Counted from the stretch's first letter, positions 47,354-57,075 are shown. The stretch is DNA of 64,000 nucleotides from Bacteroidales bacterium 6E (GCA_001270045.2 DF970671.1:57745-121744); one strand, 5' to 3'. Notes: a model not told the origin generated them from the letters alone. A program made the numbers and translations.

Positions 47354-47542
47354 GTCTGGCAATGTTCTTTGACCGGCTATGAACATGTCAAAATACAAAG
47401 CGGGATGATGGGATGTGTTATTGAGTGGCCCAGATTTATGGTCCACCTAGTCTACCTTGACCCAACAAGCTTCAAGGTATGGGATGCCCTTGGGAAAATG
47501 ATTCTTAATGGCGTGACAAGCAATATGCACACCAACTTGATA

Positions 47543-48808
47543 TCAGAACCTTAACAGCCATTTCCATACCGGAATGACTTCAATAATGGCATTATTCATC
47601 TCTACTGTTCGCTCAGTATCCCGGGTGATTATCATCAGCTTTTTACATTCCAGCACATTGCGAAGCTTCAATAAGGCATCGACCTCCCTGTCAAATGTGC
47701 CATTTGCAGTATCAATGTCATAACACACTTGAATGGCAATAGCTTCATCCGGAATATAAAAATCCACCTCCACTCCTTTGTTGTAGAAAAAAACCGCATC
47801 ATGACGTCCATATTTACGTAACAGGTTTATGGCTACCAGATTTTCCAATAATGAAGTATTCCCGTCAAGCAAGAATAGGTTCAGGATACCATTGTCGGTA
47901 AAATAATATTTTGGATTTGTTTCCTTATCAACAAGTTTTCCGGCAATATTTTGCACCAAAGAAATGAGCCAGGCATCTTTTGCATAATCCATATAGTTAA
48001 TTATGGTGGTTTTGCCAACTTTCGCACCTGCCGAGGACACAATATTGGTAACCCTTGAAAATGACACGGGTTGCTTTATGCTTTCTGCCAGTTTCCTGAA
48101 CATGATTCGCATTGCATACGTGTTATCCACTGAATGCCTGATTGCTATATCTCCCAAATATATTTTTTGATAAACGCTTGTCAGATAATCCCGTTTTGCA
48201 GTAAATTCTGCACTCTCGGGGAATCCTCCGTAATATAAATAATCATTGAATTTTCTTAAAACTTCAGCTTTACCTGTTGTTGAATGCAAAGATTCTTCAC
48301 TGAAAACGATATCGTTTGCGGTCAGAAACTCTTTGAAATTATAGGGATAAACATCAACGGGAATATAACGACCTCCCAGAATGGATTGAATATCCTGACT
48401 TAACATTTTGGCATTACTTCCGGTAATGTATACACGGTGTTTGGTATCAGCCATCCGTCGGGCGAATTTTTCCCAACCTGCAATATTTTGTATCTCATCA
48501 AGAAAAAGCATAGGCTTCTTCCCATACATCTCTAAATGGACTTCCAACAGCAGGTTCAAATCTTCCAGAGACATGCCAACCAGGCGTTCATCCTCAAAAT
48601 TGACATACAACATCTCATCCCACTGTACACCCTGTGCAAGTAATTGTTGCATCCGCTGGTAGAGTAAGAAAGACTTCCCGGCTCTTCGAATACCCACAAA
48701 AACGTAGTTCCCGAATTCCTCGAATATAAAATCTCTTGGAATCACCTTATATTTAGGCACTTCTATCTTATTGTCGGCAATAACCGTTTTGAGTGTGTTT
48801 TTGTCCAT
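47543..48808 (-). CDS. AAA ATPase with DUF4143 domain
   Basis: 421 residues from ATG at 48808; the longer frame to 48877 would begin upstream of the predicted promoter. N-terminal P-loop ATPase of the AAA_14 kind (Walker A VFVGIRRAGKSFLL, Walker B MLFLDEIQNI, sensor RVYITGSNAKML) and a C-terminal DUF4143 domain with the nuclease-fold-like VEVDFYIPDEAIAIQVCYDID. Such proteins are common, patchily spread and often in accessory regions; function unresolved. Codon use looks more AT-rich than neighbours, hinting at transfer. Confidence 0.88.
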   Translation of the reverse strand: MDKNTLKTVIADNKIEVPKYKVIPRDFIFEEFGNYVFVGIRRAGKSFLLYQRMQQLLAQGVQWDEMLYVNFEDERLVGMSLEDLNLLLEVHLEMYGKKPMLFLDEIQNIAGWEKFARRMADTKHRVYITGSNAKMLSQDIQSILGGRYIPVDVYPYNFKEFLTANDIVFSEESLHSTTGKAEVLRKFNDYLYYGGFPESAEFTAKRDYLTSVYQKIYLGDIAIRHSVDNTYAMRIMFRKLAESIKQPVSFSRVTNIVSSAGAKVGKTTIINYMDYAKDAWLISLVQNIAGKLVDKETNPKYYFTDNGILNLFLLDGNTSLLENLVAINLLRKYGRHDAVFFYNKGVEVDFYIPDEAIAIQVCYDIDTANGTFDREVDALLKLRNVLECKKLMIITRDTERTVEMNNAIIEVIPVWKWLLRF

Positions 48809-48833
48809 AATTATTTCCGTCTTGTCAACAAGA

Positions 48834-48865
48834 CAAATATAGTCTATTTTTGTCCTGAACGCAAG
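48834..48865 (-). promoter_or_regulatory. Predicted promoter of the AAA/DUF4143 gene
   Basis: Minus strand reads CTTG, 20 bases, then TATATTTG, an exact TAnnTTTG with correct spacing (-33 one mismatch). It would give a leader of about 18 bases before the ATG at 48808. TTGTCTTG occurs twice (48829-48836 and 48862-48869), so a regulator may bind across it. Confidence 0.6.
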
Positions 48866-48877
48866 ACAATTTCGCAA

Positions 48878-49468
48878 CTTTTATTCTTCAGGGATTTCGA
48901 CGGGAAATGCAGACACCTCCATCCTGACGAATATGATACTCCCTTCTTTTTGATAACCGGGATTGGTTATTAAGGTTGGTTGTTTCCATTGTAAACCTCT
49001 TTTCGGGATTGATTTGGGTTCTGTCAAGGGCGGCGACCTCAGGAGCCGTTTATATTCCCTTGACGGGTTCTGATTCTGTAATCTACCCTAAAATTATAAA
49101 TTTTTACATTTTTCAGCGTTGCTGTTTTTAGGGTAGATTACACTATTGATCACCTCCCATATTTTGGGTCATGCAATAGTCGAAAAGTAGGTTTCCAGCT
49201 ATCCGTTGAAAATGCCTGGGAAAAATTATTTTGGCGGATGCTTCTGTTTGGCTCATTTGTATTATTTTTAACCACTTTAAAATAAAACCATTAGCCTTTT
49301 GGTAAAACGGCCGGGTAATTTCATGTGAGTCACGAACCATTAAAATTGATTTTCTGGCATAATGGGAGCTTGATTCAATTATTGAGATTGAAGCATTTAG
49401 TATGAGTAGTTCACATCAGGATTTTGTGGTGAAACCAATTATGAATAAAACTTAATAACAAAGATGAT
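48878..49468. other. Intergenic region with nested inverted repeats
   Basis: 590 bases without a recognised gene. Contains GTCAAGGG/CCCTTGAC (49023-49030 and 49057-49064), a direct repeat GGGTTCTG on each side of it (49017 and 49065), and a 64-base hairpin element at 49078-49141. The promoter of the downstream Tat-lipoprotein gene must lie at its right end. Confidence 0.55.
49078..49141. repeat. 64-base element with 16-bp perfect terminal inverted repeats
   Basis: GTAATCTACCCTAAAA and its exact complement TTTTAGGGTAGATTAC enclose 32 bases that include an inner hairpin CAGC-GTT-GCTG. No target-site duplication is evident. It could be a miniature mobile element, a REP-like repeat or an RNA hairpin. 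Confidence 0.6.
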
Positions 49469-50383
49469 ATGAAAAATTCGCACAACAGAAGAAATTTCCT
49501 CAAGATTTCTGCCGCCAGCGCACTTGGCGTGATGGCATTCGGACCCATGGCCTGTAAGCAGGCCGTAACGGTTGATCGTAAAAGCTTTGGCGTTGGACTC
49601 CAGCTTTATACCATCCGCGATGCAATGGCCGCCGACGTGCCGGGTTCCCTGAAGAAAATTTCTGATATGGGTTACAAAAACGTTGAACTGGCAAGCTATG
49701 CCGACGGAAAATTTTATGGCTATGCTCCTGCCGAATTCCGTAAAATGGTCAATGATCTGGGAATGGACATCCTCAGTAGCCACACCCAGGTGGAAGCTGC
49801 CGGCATTACAATCGATAATGCCCAAAAAATGGCCGATGACCACGCTGCCCTCGGTGTCAAATATTGTGTACAGCCTTGGGTGAATGAGGAAGACAGGAAT
49901 GTTGAGTCGTACAAAAAAATGGTGGCCGACTGGAACGAAGTGGGCCGTATCATGAAGGGTGTCGGCATCCAGTTTGGTTATCACAACCACAATTTCGAGT
50001 TTGCAAACCTGGATGGAATCGTTCCTTATTATGACATTCTTCTGCCTGAAATGGATCCCGACCTGATCACCATGGAGATCGATTTCTATTGGGCCACCAA
50101 AGCCGGTCAGGATCCGGTTGAAATGTTTAACAAATATCCGGGCCGTTTCCAGCTGTTCCACATGAAGGATATGTCCCAGCAACACGATCCGTTCTTTGAT
50201 GTGGTTAAGGATGACATCACCTCGGTTGGAGCTGGCCTCATCGATTTCAAAAGAATTCTTGCAGCCAAGGAAATTGCAGGCATGAAGTATATGTTCGTCG
50301 AGGATGACAATCAGGGTAATGGTCAGCCATTTGAAGCGGTTGAAACCAGTATAGTGAACCTGACAACCAAAATTCTCGTTTGA
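49469..50383 (+). CDS. Tat-exported lipoprotein, sugar isomerase/epimerase-like TIM barrel
   Basis: 304 residues. N-terminal twin-arginine motif NRRNFLKISAASALG runs into a lipobox-like GPMAC (Cys near 28), so export is folded and the product is lipid-anchored. The rest is an AP-endonuclease-2/xylose-isomerase-like barrel with metal ligands in FGYHNHNFEF, MEIDFYWAT, FHMKDMSQQH and FVEDDN. Such periplasmic proteins occur with sugar-utilisation genes in Bacteroidota; substrate unknown. Confidence 0.9.
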   Translation: MKNSHNRRNFLKISAASALGVMAFGPMACKQAVTVDRKSFGVGLQLYTIRDAMAADVPGSLKKISDMGYKNVELASYADGKFYGYAPAEFRKMVNDLGMDILSSHTQVEAAGITIDNAQKMADDHAALGVKYCVQPWVNEEDRNVESYKKMVADWNEVGRIMKGVGIQFGYHNHNFEFANLDGIVPYYDILLPEMDPDLITMEIDFYWATKAGQDPVEMFNKYPGRFQLFHMKDMSQQHDPFFDVVKDDITSVGAGLIDFKRILAAKEIAGMKYMFVEDDNQGNGQPFEAVETSIVNLTTKILV

Positions 50384-50441
50384 TAATGGATGAATTTATA
50401 GCCACCAAAGTGGTTTAATATGGGGTAGCTTTGGCTGCCTG

Positions 50442-50492
50442 GCACAAAAAAGGGATAAAACACCGCTTGTTTTATCCCTTTTCAATTTGTGC
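50442..50492. terminator. Bidirectional terminator between convergent genes
   Basis: 15-bp core stem AAAAGGGATAAAACA/TGTTTTATCCCTTTT with a 5-base loop (50448-50482), extended by an outer GCACAAA/TTTGTGC pair. Lies between the TIM-barrel gene and the GH43 gene. Confidence 0.88.
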
Positions 50493-50505
50493 GGCATTGA
50501 TCCGA

Positions 50506-52773
50506 TCAGTTGCCGATAACCACTTTACTGAAGGCCGATTGATTATCGCCGGTAACTTTCAGCATGTAAATTCCATTGGCCAGTTTTGGGTGTAATTCTT
50601 GATTATGTGATTTTTCCACAGTGATCGAATGCACTTTTTGTCCGTTCAGATTGTACAGGTCGACTGTGTGAAAGTCAAACCCGGCATGAATGTTCAGTTT
50701 CCCTGAAGTTGGGTTGGGATAGACGGTCATTGTCGACATTTCGTTTGAAACTTCAGGGATGCCGGTGGTTTGGGTGCTTGACACGAACTGGAATGAATCA
50801 AGCATAAAAAGCCTGTAGGTGTCCTGTCCCTTGAAGCGCAGATATACATCATGTCGTCCGACTACATTGCCTACCGCTGCCGTAAAGCTTTTCAGGGTAC
50901 TCCAGCTGCCTGTTTGCCTGATTTGGCATTCGGCAATCTTTGTGCCGCTATCGATGGAATCTAACCATACCTCAATATAGCCTCCTTCGGTCACTGATGA
51001 AGCAATAAATTCGACGGAATCAACTTTGGGATAATAGGTTCCGTCGCCAAACTCAACACCGGCATACATGGCCCAATCGTTGTTGTGTATCTGGTCCAGT
51101 ACATAGGTTCCAAACCCAAGTGAAGACTTGGTGTTGCCTAGTTGATTTGCGGGCCATTCAGCCTGGATAGGCGAAAAGGCATCACGATATATGTAGAAAT
51201 CAAAGTATGCATCCTTGCTTCCTTCAGAGAATAGTCCTTGCCTGGTCCCTGTAAAGGTTGAAAAATCTGAATAGGAGTCAATTTCCGGGATGTCGATTCC
51301 TTGTCCAACCTGTTGCCATTTCAGGCCATCATGGCTGAAATATCCGTATATCGTATGGTTATTCCTGATCATTTTCAGCCAGATGATACCGTCTGATTCA
51401 ACTACGGCCTCAAATTGTTTGGCCTCATATCCAAACCGGACGATCCTGTCTCCATTCTCATTTTTCGTGGAGCTTAATTTTACCTGTTGCTGCTCATCTC
51501 CCCTGATAATGATGAGGCCGGCTTCATCTGCCTGTGATGCGGGCATGAACTCGAGTCGTGTCATCAGTGAGTAGTTATGTTCCCCGTCATTTTTCACCAC
51601 CCTGTTGGGTTTCGTTGTGCTTTTGGGTGATATGCGGAGCCAGCCCTGACGGTCGGTCAGCGATGTCTTTGATTCAGGGGTATAACCCATCCATGACCAC
51701 TCGGGATGCAAGTGAGCCGAATCGAAAAAGTCTGATTTTGGTACCATCCATGGAATACCCCCGCTTGGCAGCCTGGGGGCAATGAATGCCTTGTTAACGG
51801 GGTAATCGGCGATGGGGCGGTCGTTGTCGTTGTAGTGTACCTGATTCAGCAGTCCCTGACGGCCCTGTCCTTTCCATTCGCCTTTTGCGTACAAAGGATG
51901 AACGACCCAATAGGTACTGTCAGGAAGCGCGACCACAGGCGAAACATGGTTGGGGCTTGTAAAAAGTGAACTGTTCTTCAGTGGATCATTTTCATTGAAA
52001 AAGTCGCCCAGATACTCCCAGTGTGATTGCTCCGCCGTCAGTATTTTGCTCCTCATGACTTTCTGGCCACCCGACAGGTCTCTTGCAAAGGCATAGTAAT
52101 AATAGCCATTGTGTTTCCACATTACAGGGCCTTCAGCCCAGCTAAACGGGTAATTGGGGGCAGGATTGAGCCAGGCCAGGTTATGGACAACTCCCGTTGG
52201 CTGCCCGTTGGCGTTGAGCTCGACTATCCCGTTATTGGGCTGCCCGTTTTTTACCACAAGGTACCACTTGTTGTCATCATCAATGAAAATTGAATTATCG
52301 TATCCCAGACCATAAGGAAGTGTCGAGGGATTGTTTATCCTGACGGGATTGCTCCATGGCCCTGATGGATCGGAAGCTTTGGTATGGTACATCGTATTGG
52401 CCCGCGAGAAAAAATGCCAGTACTGTCCGTTGTAATAAACCATGTGCCCTCCCCAGCATCCTCCTCCCGGAGTGTCGCCATAACCTGTCCATGATGCGCT
52501 TACCGGTCGGCCTATTGCCTGCCAGTGAACCAGATCGGTGGAGTGGTAGATGACAGGAGTCGGATTGAAAGACGACCCTGTCGTATAATAGTCATTTCCA
52601 ACTTTCGTGAGTGTGCAATCAGCATGATCTCCCGGAATGACGGGATTCATGTATGTTTGGAAAGAGACGGATTGGCCAAAGGAACTGAATGTGACAGTGG
52701 CGGCAACAATCAAAAAGGCAATAATGTACTGCATAAGCATTTGGATGACAGAGGTTTTGGTATTGATATGCAT
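50506..52773 (-). CDS. Secreted GH43 glycosidase with T9SS sorting domain
   Basis: 755 residues (start could be ATG at 52740, nearer the signal peptide). Five-bladed GH43 propeller about 40-330: base Asp in NPVIPGDHADCTL, modulating Asp in GLGYDNSIFIDDD, acid Glu in FSWAEGPVMW. Then a beta-sandwich (about 345-530, GH43 C2-like with SDFSTFTGTRQGLFS), a CBM6-like domain about 540-665 (YAGVEFGDGTYYPKVDSVEF), and a type A sorting tail VYPNPTSGKLNIH...GIYMLKV. Probably beta-xylosidase or arabinofuranosidase on xylan. Divergent from the GH30 gene. Confidence 0.93.
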   Translation of the reverse strand: MHINTKTSVIQMLMQYIIAFLIVAATVTFSSFGQSVSFQTYMNPVIPGDHADCTLTKVGNDYYTTGSSFNPTPVIYHSTDLVHWQAIGRPVSASWTGYGDTPGGGCWGGHMVYYNGQYWHFFSRANTMYHTKASDPSGPWSNPVRINNPSTLPYGLGYDNSIFIDDDNKWYLVVKNGQPNNGIVELNANGQPTGVVHNLAWLNPAPNYPFSWAEGPVMWKHNGYYYYAFARDLSGGQKVMRSKILTAEQSHWEYLGDFFNENDPLKNSSLFTSPNHVSPVVALPDSTYWVVHPLYAKGEWKGQGRQGLLNQVHYNDNDRPIADYPVNKAFIAPRLPSGGIPWMVPKSDFFDSAHLHPEWSWMGYTPESKTSLTDRQGWLRISPKSTTKPNRVVKNDGEHNYSLMTRLEFMPASQADEAGLIIIRGDEQQQVKLSSTKNENGDRIVRFGYEAKQFEAVVESDGIIWLKMIRNNHTIYGYFSHDGLKWQQVGQGIDIPEIDSYSDFSTFTGTRQGLFSEGSKDAYFDFYIYRDAFSPIQAEWPANQLGNTKSSLGFGTYVLDQIHNNDWAMYAGVEFGDGTYYPKVDSVEFIASSVTEGGYIEVWLDSIDSGTKIAECQIRQTGSWSTLKSFTAAVGNVVGRHDVYLRFKGQDTYRLFMLDSFQFVSSTQTTGIPEVSNEMSTMTVYPNPTSGKLNIHAGFDFHTVDLYNLNGQKVHSITVEKSHNQELHPKLANGIYMLKVTGDNQSAFSKVVIGN

Positions 52774-52928
52774 GGCGTACCCCCAATGTTAAAATCTGAT
52801 ACTTTACTTTTTTTGTATAGAATGAAACTGTATAAAGGTTAAATATACTTTTAATATTAATAATATTGGATTTTATTTCTATTTTGCCATTCGAAAAATT
52901 TATCTGTCGGAAATTAAAACCATCTGCC

Positions 52929-54587
52929 ATGAAACAAATGCCTCTTCTGTTATTCCTCTCTTTTTTCGGATTGCTTTTCCCTCATTCCGTATGGTCTCAG
53001 GCGGCAAATCCAACCGAAGTCAAGATCAATCCGAAAACATCTTACCAAACCATGGCCGGTTTCGGCGCATCACTGGCTTTTTATGAAGGCTGGCTAACCG
53101 CACATCCCAATAAATCCCAGATTTATGATGCCATCTTTGGTGAACTGAGCCTAGATATTCTTCGGGTCAGAAATGCATACGATTATGACGCGACCATGAT
53201 TTCAAAGGTGAAGGAGTTTTCCACTGCTGCACAGAATAGACTGGGGAAACCGATTGATATCCTGGTGACATCATGGGGGCCTCCAGCATACCTGAAAAGC
53301 AATAACGACGCCAAGAATGGCGGGACATTAAAATATTCGGTTGCCGATGGCAAGGTAAATTTTAATTATGCCGGCTTTGCTGAGTGGTGGAATAAGTCGC
53401 TCGATAATTATAATGCCAACGGGATTTATCCTGCCTATATCAGTATCCAGAATGAACCTGATTATGAGGATACATGGGAAACCTGCCTTCTCAGGCCTTC
53501 GGAAGTCGTTACTGCAACCGATACCATTGCGGGTTACAATAAATCACTGGATGCCGTATATGACACAATCCAGAAAAGAGATTCGAAACCAAGGATTCTG
53601 GGTCCTGAAACGGCTGGCTTCGGGTTCAATTCAGTGCAAAACTATGTCAATGCCCTTGATGTCAGCAAGTTGTATGGTATTGCCCATCACCTGTACAATG
53701 GGGTGGATGTCAATAATCCCTATGCATCTACCAATTTTGCAACGGTAGGAAATATCCATAAGTCACTTCCCCATTTTCAAACTGAATTTTCGGGAGGCAA
53801 TTGGTATTCCCTTGCCGGATTGATTTACAAATCGCTGTATGACGAAAATGCCGTGGCCTATTTATATTGGGATTTGATTTGGACTGGAGGCGGACTGGTG
53901 AGTCTTGACTTTCCGTGGGATCGTTCGCAGTGGGGCAACTCGGTTGGTTATACACGTACAAAGGAGTTTTACACATTCAAGCAATTCTCGGCCCACATAC
54001 ACCCCGGTTGGAAAAGGGTCGAGTCCCCTTCACACAGCCTGATGGTCAAAACACTGGCTTTCATCAGTGCCGATGGTGACTCAGCCGCTTGGGTTGCCAT
54101 CAATACATCCAGTACGTCAACCTATAATATCCGATTGGCAATCGATGGTAAAAAGATTACGGGAACAACCATCAACCGAACCTCTGAAGCGGATGACTGG
54201 ATTGTATTGGAAGGGAAAGCCGATTCTTCAATTCTGATTGGCCCCAAATCGGTAACAACTGTTTCGATGGCATTAAGTGACCTGACTTCATCGGCCACGG
54301 ACCTGAATACAGCACGTACTGTTGACCACGTCCGGAATTATCCGAATCCGTTTACTGAATCCACAGAGCTCTTGTTCTCGCTGTCGAATGGCGATAGACT
54401 TCAGCTGAAGGTATTTGATTTGCAAGGGAAACTTCTCCGGAATGAATCTCTTGGATTCTTTGACCATGGTGAGCATCGGTATACCTTCTATAGAAATGGC
54501 CTTCACCCGGGTATCTATTTTTATCGCCTCGAATCGGGCAATGGCGAAATATTGCAGGGGAAGATGGCCATCGGGGATAAACGATAG
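52929..54587 (+). CDS. GH30 xylanase, secreted with T9SS sorting domain
   Basis: 552 residues from ATG at 52929, directly at a signal peptide (MKQMPLLLFLSFFGLLFP). GH30 barrel with acid/base Glu176 in ISIQNEPDYEDTWETC and nucleophile Glu286 in HFQTEFSGGNWYS, plus a beta-sandwich (about 385-455). Matches the glucuronoarabinoxylan-xylanase (GH30_8) pattern rather than glucosylceramidase; that subtype is inference. C-terminal type A sorting domain begins NYPNPFTESTELLFS and ends GIYFYRLES. Shares a 155-base divergent promoter with the GH43 gene. Confidence 0.93.
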   Translation: MKQMPLLLFLSFFGLLFPHSVWSQAANPTEVKINPKTSYQTMAGFGASLAFYEGWLTAHPNKSQIYDAIFGELSLDILRVRNAYDYDATMISKVKEFSTAAQNRLGKPIDILVTSWGPPAYLKSNNDAKNGGTLKYSVADGKVNFNYAGFAEWWNKSLDNYNANGIYPAYISIQNEPDYEDTWETCLLRPSEVVTATDTIAGYNKSLDAVYDTIQKRDSKPRILGPETAGFGFNSVQNYVNALDVSKLYGIAHHLYNGVDVNNPYASTNFATVGNIHKSLPHFQTEFSGGNWYSLAGLIYKSLYDENAVAYLYWDLIWTGGGLVSLDFPWDRSQWGNSVGYTRTKEFYTFKQFSAHIHPGWKRVESPSHSLMVKTLAFISADGDSAAWVAINTSSTSTYNIRLAIDGKKITGTTINRTSEADDWIVLEGKADSSILIGPKSVTTVSMALSDLTSSATDLNTARTVDHVRNYPNPFTESTELLFSLSNGDRLQLKVFDLQGKLLRNESLGFFDHGEHRYTFYRNGLHPGIYFYRLESGNGEILQGKMAIGDKR

Positions 54588-54808
54588 CTTTCCCAGTGTA
54601 GCCCCTTATTTCAAACAAATTGACCTGACCTTTCCCGGGATTCAATATCTGGGCAATCCCGCTTTGACATGCGATTTTCGGAAGAGCGCTAAAATTGAAT
54701 TGATGTGGGGTGTAATTATTGAATGAATAAACAGTAAAAAACAATAATAAACAGTAACATTTATGGAATAAGCACGTATCCTGAATTGCAACCTAAACTC
54801 ATTTTAAT

Positions 54809-55591
54809 ATGAAAAGGAAAAGCAGTTTCAGGGAGGTATTCAGCATACTCCAAAATGTTGAGAGGTACTTTGAAGACAGGGATACCGTTCAGTCCAACCG
54901 GTTACTTGTCTATCAGTTTTTGGTCATCTGCCTGTTTTCAATGCTGTATGGCATGGTGATGGGCAGTTACCACAGCTTTTTACAGTCATTGGCTTCGGGT
55001 GTCAAACTGATGTTTTTGTTCCTCAGCTCAATACTTATCTGCTTTCCTTCATTTTTTGTGATCCAGCAAGTGCTGGGTTCAAAAATGAGTCTGAGGCAGA
55101 TGCTTTTTGTGGTCATGAGCGGACTCGTACTTTCCAGTACCATAGCCTTGTCGTTTTCTCCAATCGTCATATTGTTTCAGGTGACAGGCGGCAACTATCA
55201 TTTTCTTCAGCTGCTGCATGTAGGTATTTTTATCTTTTCGGGCATCTTCGGGATGCGTGTGATGGTTGAGGCACTCAAGTTTGCCTGCGAAAACAAAGGG
55301 ATATATCCCCGTATCGGTGTTGCCATCTTCAGGGTTTGGATTATTATTCTGGCATTTGTGGGGATACAGATCGCCTGGAACCTGCGGCCGTTTTTGTGCA
55401 ACAAGGACGAGGAATTCAAACTTTTCAGGCAATATGAAGGGAACTTCTATACGGCCATTGTTTATTCAATACAGCAATTGTCATCTGGATCCGATGATGT
55501 ACAGCCACAAGGTAGCAAAGAGAAATTTCCGCCAAAACAGGAGGTGGAACAGGCAGATCAGGATTCAACTGTCGTGAATTTTTTTAATTGA
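54809..55591 (+). CDS. Polytopic membrane protein of unknown function
   Basis: 260 residues: basic cytoplasmic N-terminus (1-28), five to six predicted TM helices between about 29 and 190, then a soluble tail about 195-260 rich in Lys, Glu and Gln. Reminiscent of small Yip1-like bacterial membrane proteins but no signature is secure. Its stop codon overlaps the next start (shared A), so it is coupled to the HTH gene. Confidence 0.7.
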   Translation: MKRKSSFREVFSILQNVERYFEDRDTVQSNRLLVYQFLVICLFSMLYGMVMGSYHSFLQSLASGVKLMFLFLSSILICFPSFFVIQQVLGSKMSLRQMLFVVMSGLVLSSTIALSFSPIVILFQVTGGNYHFLQLLHVGIFIFSGIFGMRVMVEALKFACENKGIYPRIGVAIFRVWIIILAFVGIQIAWNLRPFLCNKDEEFKLFRQYEGNFYTAIVYSIQQLSSGSDDVQPQGSKEKFPPKQEVEQADQDSTVVNFFN

Positions 55592-55800
55592 TGGATATGG
55601 GTGATATTATGACACTGGAAGAGGTTGCCGAGTATTTGAAATTGAAGCCTCAGACCATATATACCTGGGCGCAGGGAGGAAAAATACCTGCAGTCAAGCT
55701 GGGGAAGGAGTGGCGCTTCCGAAAATCAGTGATTGACAAATGGTTTGACAACCACATGGATGAAAAATTTGTAAATTTTCTGGATCAGGACAGTGATTGA
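55591..55800 (+). CDS. Small excisionase/MerR-type HTH protein
   Basis: 69 residues from ATG at 55591. A single winged-helix of the 'helix-turn-helix domain, excisionase-type' group: MTLEEVAEYLKLKPQTIYTW, KIPAVKLGKEWRFRKSVIDKW. Such proteins occur with integrases but also as free regulators or membrane-gene partners. No integrase or att site is near, so a transcription-factor role with the membrane protein is likelier. Coupled by an overlapping stop/start. Confidence 0.85.
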   Translation: MDMGDIMTLEEVAEYLKLKPQTIYTWAQGGKIPAVKLGKEWRFRKSVIDKWFDNHMDEKFVNFLDQDSD

Positions 55801-55884
55801 CGGACACCCACCGCGATAATGTAGTAGTTTTGCGGGGAAGTTGAGATCGTGAACCAAACTTCTCTCCTCCAAAATTGACCCATT

Positions 55885-57075
55885 ATGGCATTGGCAAAAT
55901 CCGTTGTATTGGACCATCCCGAAATCATGCCCGACAAAAGGCGTATACGACTTGCCGTGGCCCTGATTTATTTCTGCATGGGTCTTTGCTTTTCATCATG
56001 GGCCAGTCGTATACCTGATATCAAAACTGCACTGAATCTCAATGATGCCATGTTCGGGACCATTCTATTCGCATTGCCGGTCGGGCAGTTCCTCATGATG
56101 CCAATTTCGGGCAAGCTTGTAACCCGTTACGGCAGTCCCCGCATTTTGACCTTTTCATTGCCTGCCTATGGGATCTGCCTTGTCAATGTGGGATTTGTCG
56201 AGGCTGGTTGGCAGTTGGCCATCGCCTTGTTTTTGTTTGGTCTGGCCGGTAATCTGTGCAACATAGCCATCAATACTCAGGGTATTGCCGTCGAGAAGCT
56301 TTACAATCGTTCAATCATGGCCTCCTTCCATGGGGGCTGGAGTCTTGCGGGATTCACGGGAGCACTGATAGGCCTTGTCATGATTAACCTGCGCATGGAG
56401 CCGCATTGGCATTTTATCATTGTCGTATTGCTGGTCTGGACGATCGTTTTGATGAATCATCGCTACCTGGTTCCAACTACCACCGACGTTCGCAAGGAAT
56501 TGCCCAGGCGAAAGTTTTTCACCAAGCCCGACAGGCTTCTGTTTCTTCTGGGCGTGATCGGCTTTTGCAGCATGGCCAGCGAAGGGGCAATGTTCGACTG
56601 GAGTGGACTCTACTTTAAGGATGTGGTGAAAGCCCCGGCTTCCCTTGTCATACTGGGTTATACTTCCTTCATGATCATGATGGCCGCCGGCCGTTTTCTG
56701 GCCGATACGATTGTATCGAAGATTGGCCGGAAGAAACTGATGCAGATATGCGGAGTCATGATTTCGGGCGGATTGTTTACAGCGGTATTGTTTCCATACC
56801 TGGTTCCCAGCACCATTGCTTTTATGGTTGTTGGACTGGGCGTTTCAAGCATTGTGCCTTCGGTTTACAGTGCAGCCGGACGACATCCGGATGTGCCACC
56901 CGGCATTGCTCTCGCGACAGTGTCGAGTGTCAGCTTCCTTGGATTTTTGATGGGGCCCCCGTTGATTGGTTATATCGCGGAGCTGGCCGGACTTCGGTAC
57001 TCATTTGCCCTGATAGGGATCTTTGGTCTTGGTATAGCCTTTCTGGTCAGGCATGTGCCTGTCCTGAAGAATTAG
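55885..57075 (+). CDS. MFS transporter
   Basis: 396 residues, 12 predicted TM helices in two halves. The first half has RRIRLAVALIYFCMGLCFSSWASRIPDIK and the second starts after KFFTKPDRLLF. Pattern SSWASRIPDIK and LFGLAGNLCNIAINTQ fits the YbjJ/FucP-like group, many of which move sugars or their derivatives. Substrate unknown; presence among xylan genes hints at a sugar. Its end overlaps the convergent lipoprotein gene by 4 bases. Confidence 0.88.
   Translation: MALAKSVVLDHPEIMPDKRRIRLAVALIYFCMGLCFSSWASRIPDIKTALNLNDAMFGTILFALPVGQFLMMPISGKLVTRYGSPRILTFSLPAYGICLVNVGFVEAGWQLAIALFLFGLAGNLCNIAINTQGIAVEKLYNRSIMASFHGGWSLAGFTGALIGLVMINLRMEPHWHFIIVVLLVWTIVLMNHRYLVPTTTDVRKELPRRKFFTKPDRLLFLLGVIGFCSMASEGAMFDWSGLYFKDVVKAPASLVILGYTSFMIMMAAGRFLADTIVSKIGRKKLMQICGVMISGGLFTAVLFPYLVPSTIAFMVVGLGVSSIVPSVYSAAGRHPDVPPGIALATVSSVSFLGFLMGPPLIGYIAELAGLRYSFALIGIFGLGIAFLVRHVPVLKN

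Noticed and set aside
47006-47446. 146-codon minus-strand frame with Glu/Leu-rich repeats
   Set aside because: It is the complement of the Ser/Arg-rich repeats of the secreted protein and shows only mirrored low complexity.
49143-49340. A 65-codon frame on the minus strand in the repeat-rich intergenic region
   Set aside because: It matches nothing I recognise, lacks a good ribosome-binding site and abuts the inverted repeat. It may be a decayed fragment; not called a gene.
50506-54587. A classical polysaccharide utilisation locus
   Set aside because: No SusC/SusD pair, hybrid sensor or sulfatase is present in the window, so the usual PUL label is not justified.
55591-55800. The small HTH gene as a phage excisionase
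   Set aside because: No integrase, att site or other phage gene is near, and it is coupled to a membrane-protein gene.
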